A stretch of DNA of 64,000 nucleotides. It comes from Microbacterium sp. TNHR37B (lineage in GTDB: Bacteria; Actinomycetota; Actinomycetes; Actinomycetales; Microbacteriaceae). A program made the translations under genes and the position numbers. Where the stretch lies: positions 744,001-808,000 of the forward strand of contig NZ_LQGV01000003.1 in NCBI RefSeq assembly GCF_001620065.1, read 5' to 3'. The notes below the pieces were generated by a model. The model had not been told where the DNA came from. It saw only the letters and a list, made by a program, of their open reading frames with translations, and made no database searches. Shown here one piece after another: positions 63,525 through 64,000 of this stretch. Positions within the stretch are counted from its first letter, which is position 1; every line of letters starts with the position of its first letter.

Positions 63525-63961
63525 TCCGCATCTCCCGGGGCCGGCGCCGCGCCCGCCGGCGAGGCGAACCGGCGACCCACCACGAGGCCCCACGCCGCGG
63601 CGATGACCCCGCCGAGGACCGACACCGCGACCAGCGCGAGGCCGACCACGGGAGCGGCGCCCGCCGTGGAGACCGCTTGCACCGCGAACGCGCTGTAGGT
63701 CGTGAACCCGCCCATCACTCCGGTGCCGAGGAACAGTCGCCAGCGGGGGTGACGCTCGGTGAGCGAGGCGACCACGACGCCCAGCAGGAAGGACCCGAGC
63801 AGGTTCACCGCGAGCGTCACCCCCGGAACCACGAGCGCGGGCGCGTGCTCGGGAACCGCGAGGGTGAGGGCGGCGCGCGCGGCAACCCCCGCCGCCCCGC
63901 CGCACACCACGAGCAGCAACGCGAGCGGATCAAACCAGCGTGGGTGTGTCACGACCCACAC
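63521..63961 (-). CDS. crcB: Fluoride channel FluC/CrcB (first of pair)
   Basis: The product has 146 residues from GTG 63961 (GTG 63952 is an alternative). Four membrane segments, NLLGSFLLG and GFTTYSAFAVQ are the family marks. The C-terminal tail is Ala/Pro-rich. Translationally coupled to the second FluC gene. Only 39 bp upstream are in the window, too little to judge whether a fluoride riboswitch is present. Confidence 0.92.
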   Translation of the reverse strand: MWVVTHPRWFDPLALLLVVCGGAAGVAARAALTLAVPEHAPALVVPGVTLAVNLLGSFLLGVVVASLTERHPRWRLFLGTGVMGGFTTYSAFAVQAVSTAGAAPVVGLALVAVSVLGGVIAAAWGLVVGRRFASPAGAAPAPGDAE

Positions 63962-64000
63962 GTTAGGGCCGGATCACCCCAAAAGCAGCGCGCGGATCGC

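Noticed and set aside
63962..64000. Fluoride riboswitch upstream of the FluC pair
   Set aside because: Only 39 bp available and no recognisable aptamer core.

Overview
The window reads as chromosome of a high-GC Gram-positive actinobacterium, most likely Microbacteriaceae (Microbacterium-like). This is inferred from strong GC bias, GTG starts with short ATGA/GTGA overlaps, actinobacterial families (Rv2578c-type radical SAM protein, DUF3516 helicase, CstA/YbdD, DUF1697, Ig-repeat membrane protein) and an IdeR/DtxR-like box on what looks like a leaderless promoter. There is no rRNA, no complete tRNA, no CRISPR array and no intact transposase or integrase.

Layout. 1-7264: 5' part of a membrane-anchored Ig-repeat protein, a UvrA-like ABC protein, a decayed vapC fragment, two exported proteins of unknown function and tag. 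7528-18634: acyl-CoA oxidase, an 81-bp palindromic repeat, recQ, DUF1697, then a GntR regulator convergent with a PTS IICB-SIS operon that carries a twin dre-like operator, and a Ski2-like helicase. 18781-20941: three small or exported unknown proteins. 21142-28958: a long leftward run with cstA, ybdD, a LytS/LytTR two-component system, a small membrane protein, a sodium:solute symporter and a GH3 lipoprotein. I read most of it as a carboxylate (pyruvate-type) sensing and uptake locus.

29239-35434: a small GNAT-like protein and a pirin, then an ECF transporter set (S component, fused double ATPase, EcfT, siderophore-interacting flavoprotein, second S component) with the IdeR-like box at the ATPase promoter. 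The set looks like an ECF-type iron, siderophore or haem importer. 35500-40100: a lower-GC island with two divergent orphan genes, both carrying an RNxxxH HEPN-type motif, next to tRNA-like fragments in permuted order and an IS481-type transposase remnant. This is a candidate defence or toxin locus.

40127-44301: acyl-CoA dehydrogenase, M15 peptidase, radical SAM protein, lipoprotein. 44590-57217: the most unusual locus, a tight six-gene operon. It encodes a membrane-anchored VWA protein, a 1152-aa tubulin/FtsZ-like protein (Tubulin_2 type), two large membrane proteins without recognisable domains, a DA1-like zinc metalloprotease and a membrane-anchored HNH nuclease. A VWA protein next to a divergent tubulin-like GTPase recalls the predicted membrane-remodelling system of Makarova and Koonin. 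The protease and nuclease at the end suggest an effector function. 57233-64000: DEAD-box helicase with 66-bp tandem repeats, a second copy of the 81-bp palindrome, an RND exporter and a pair of FluC fluoride channels.
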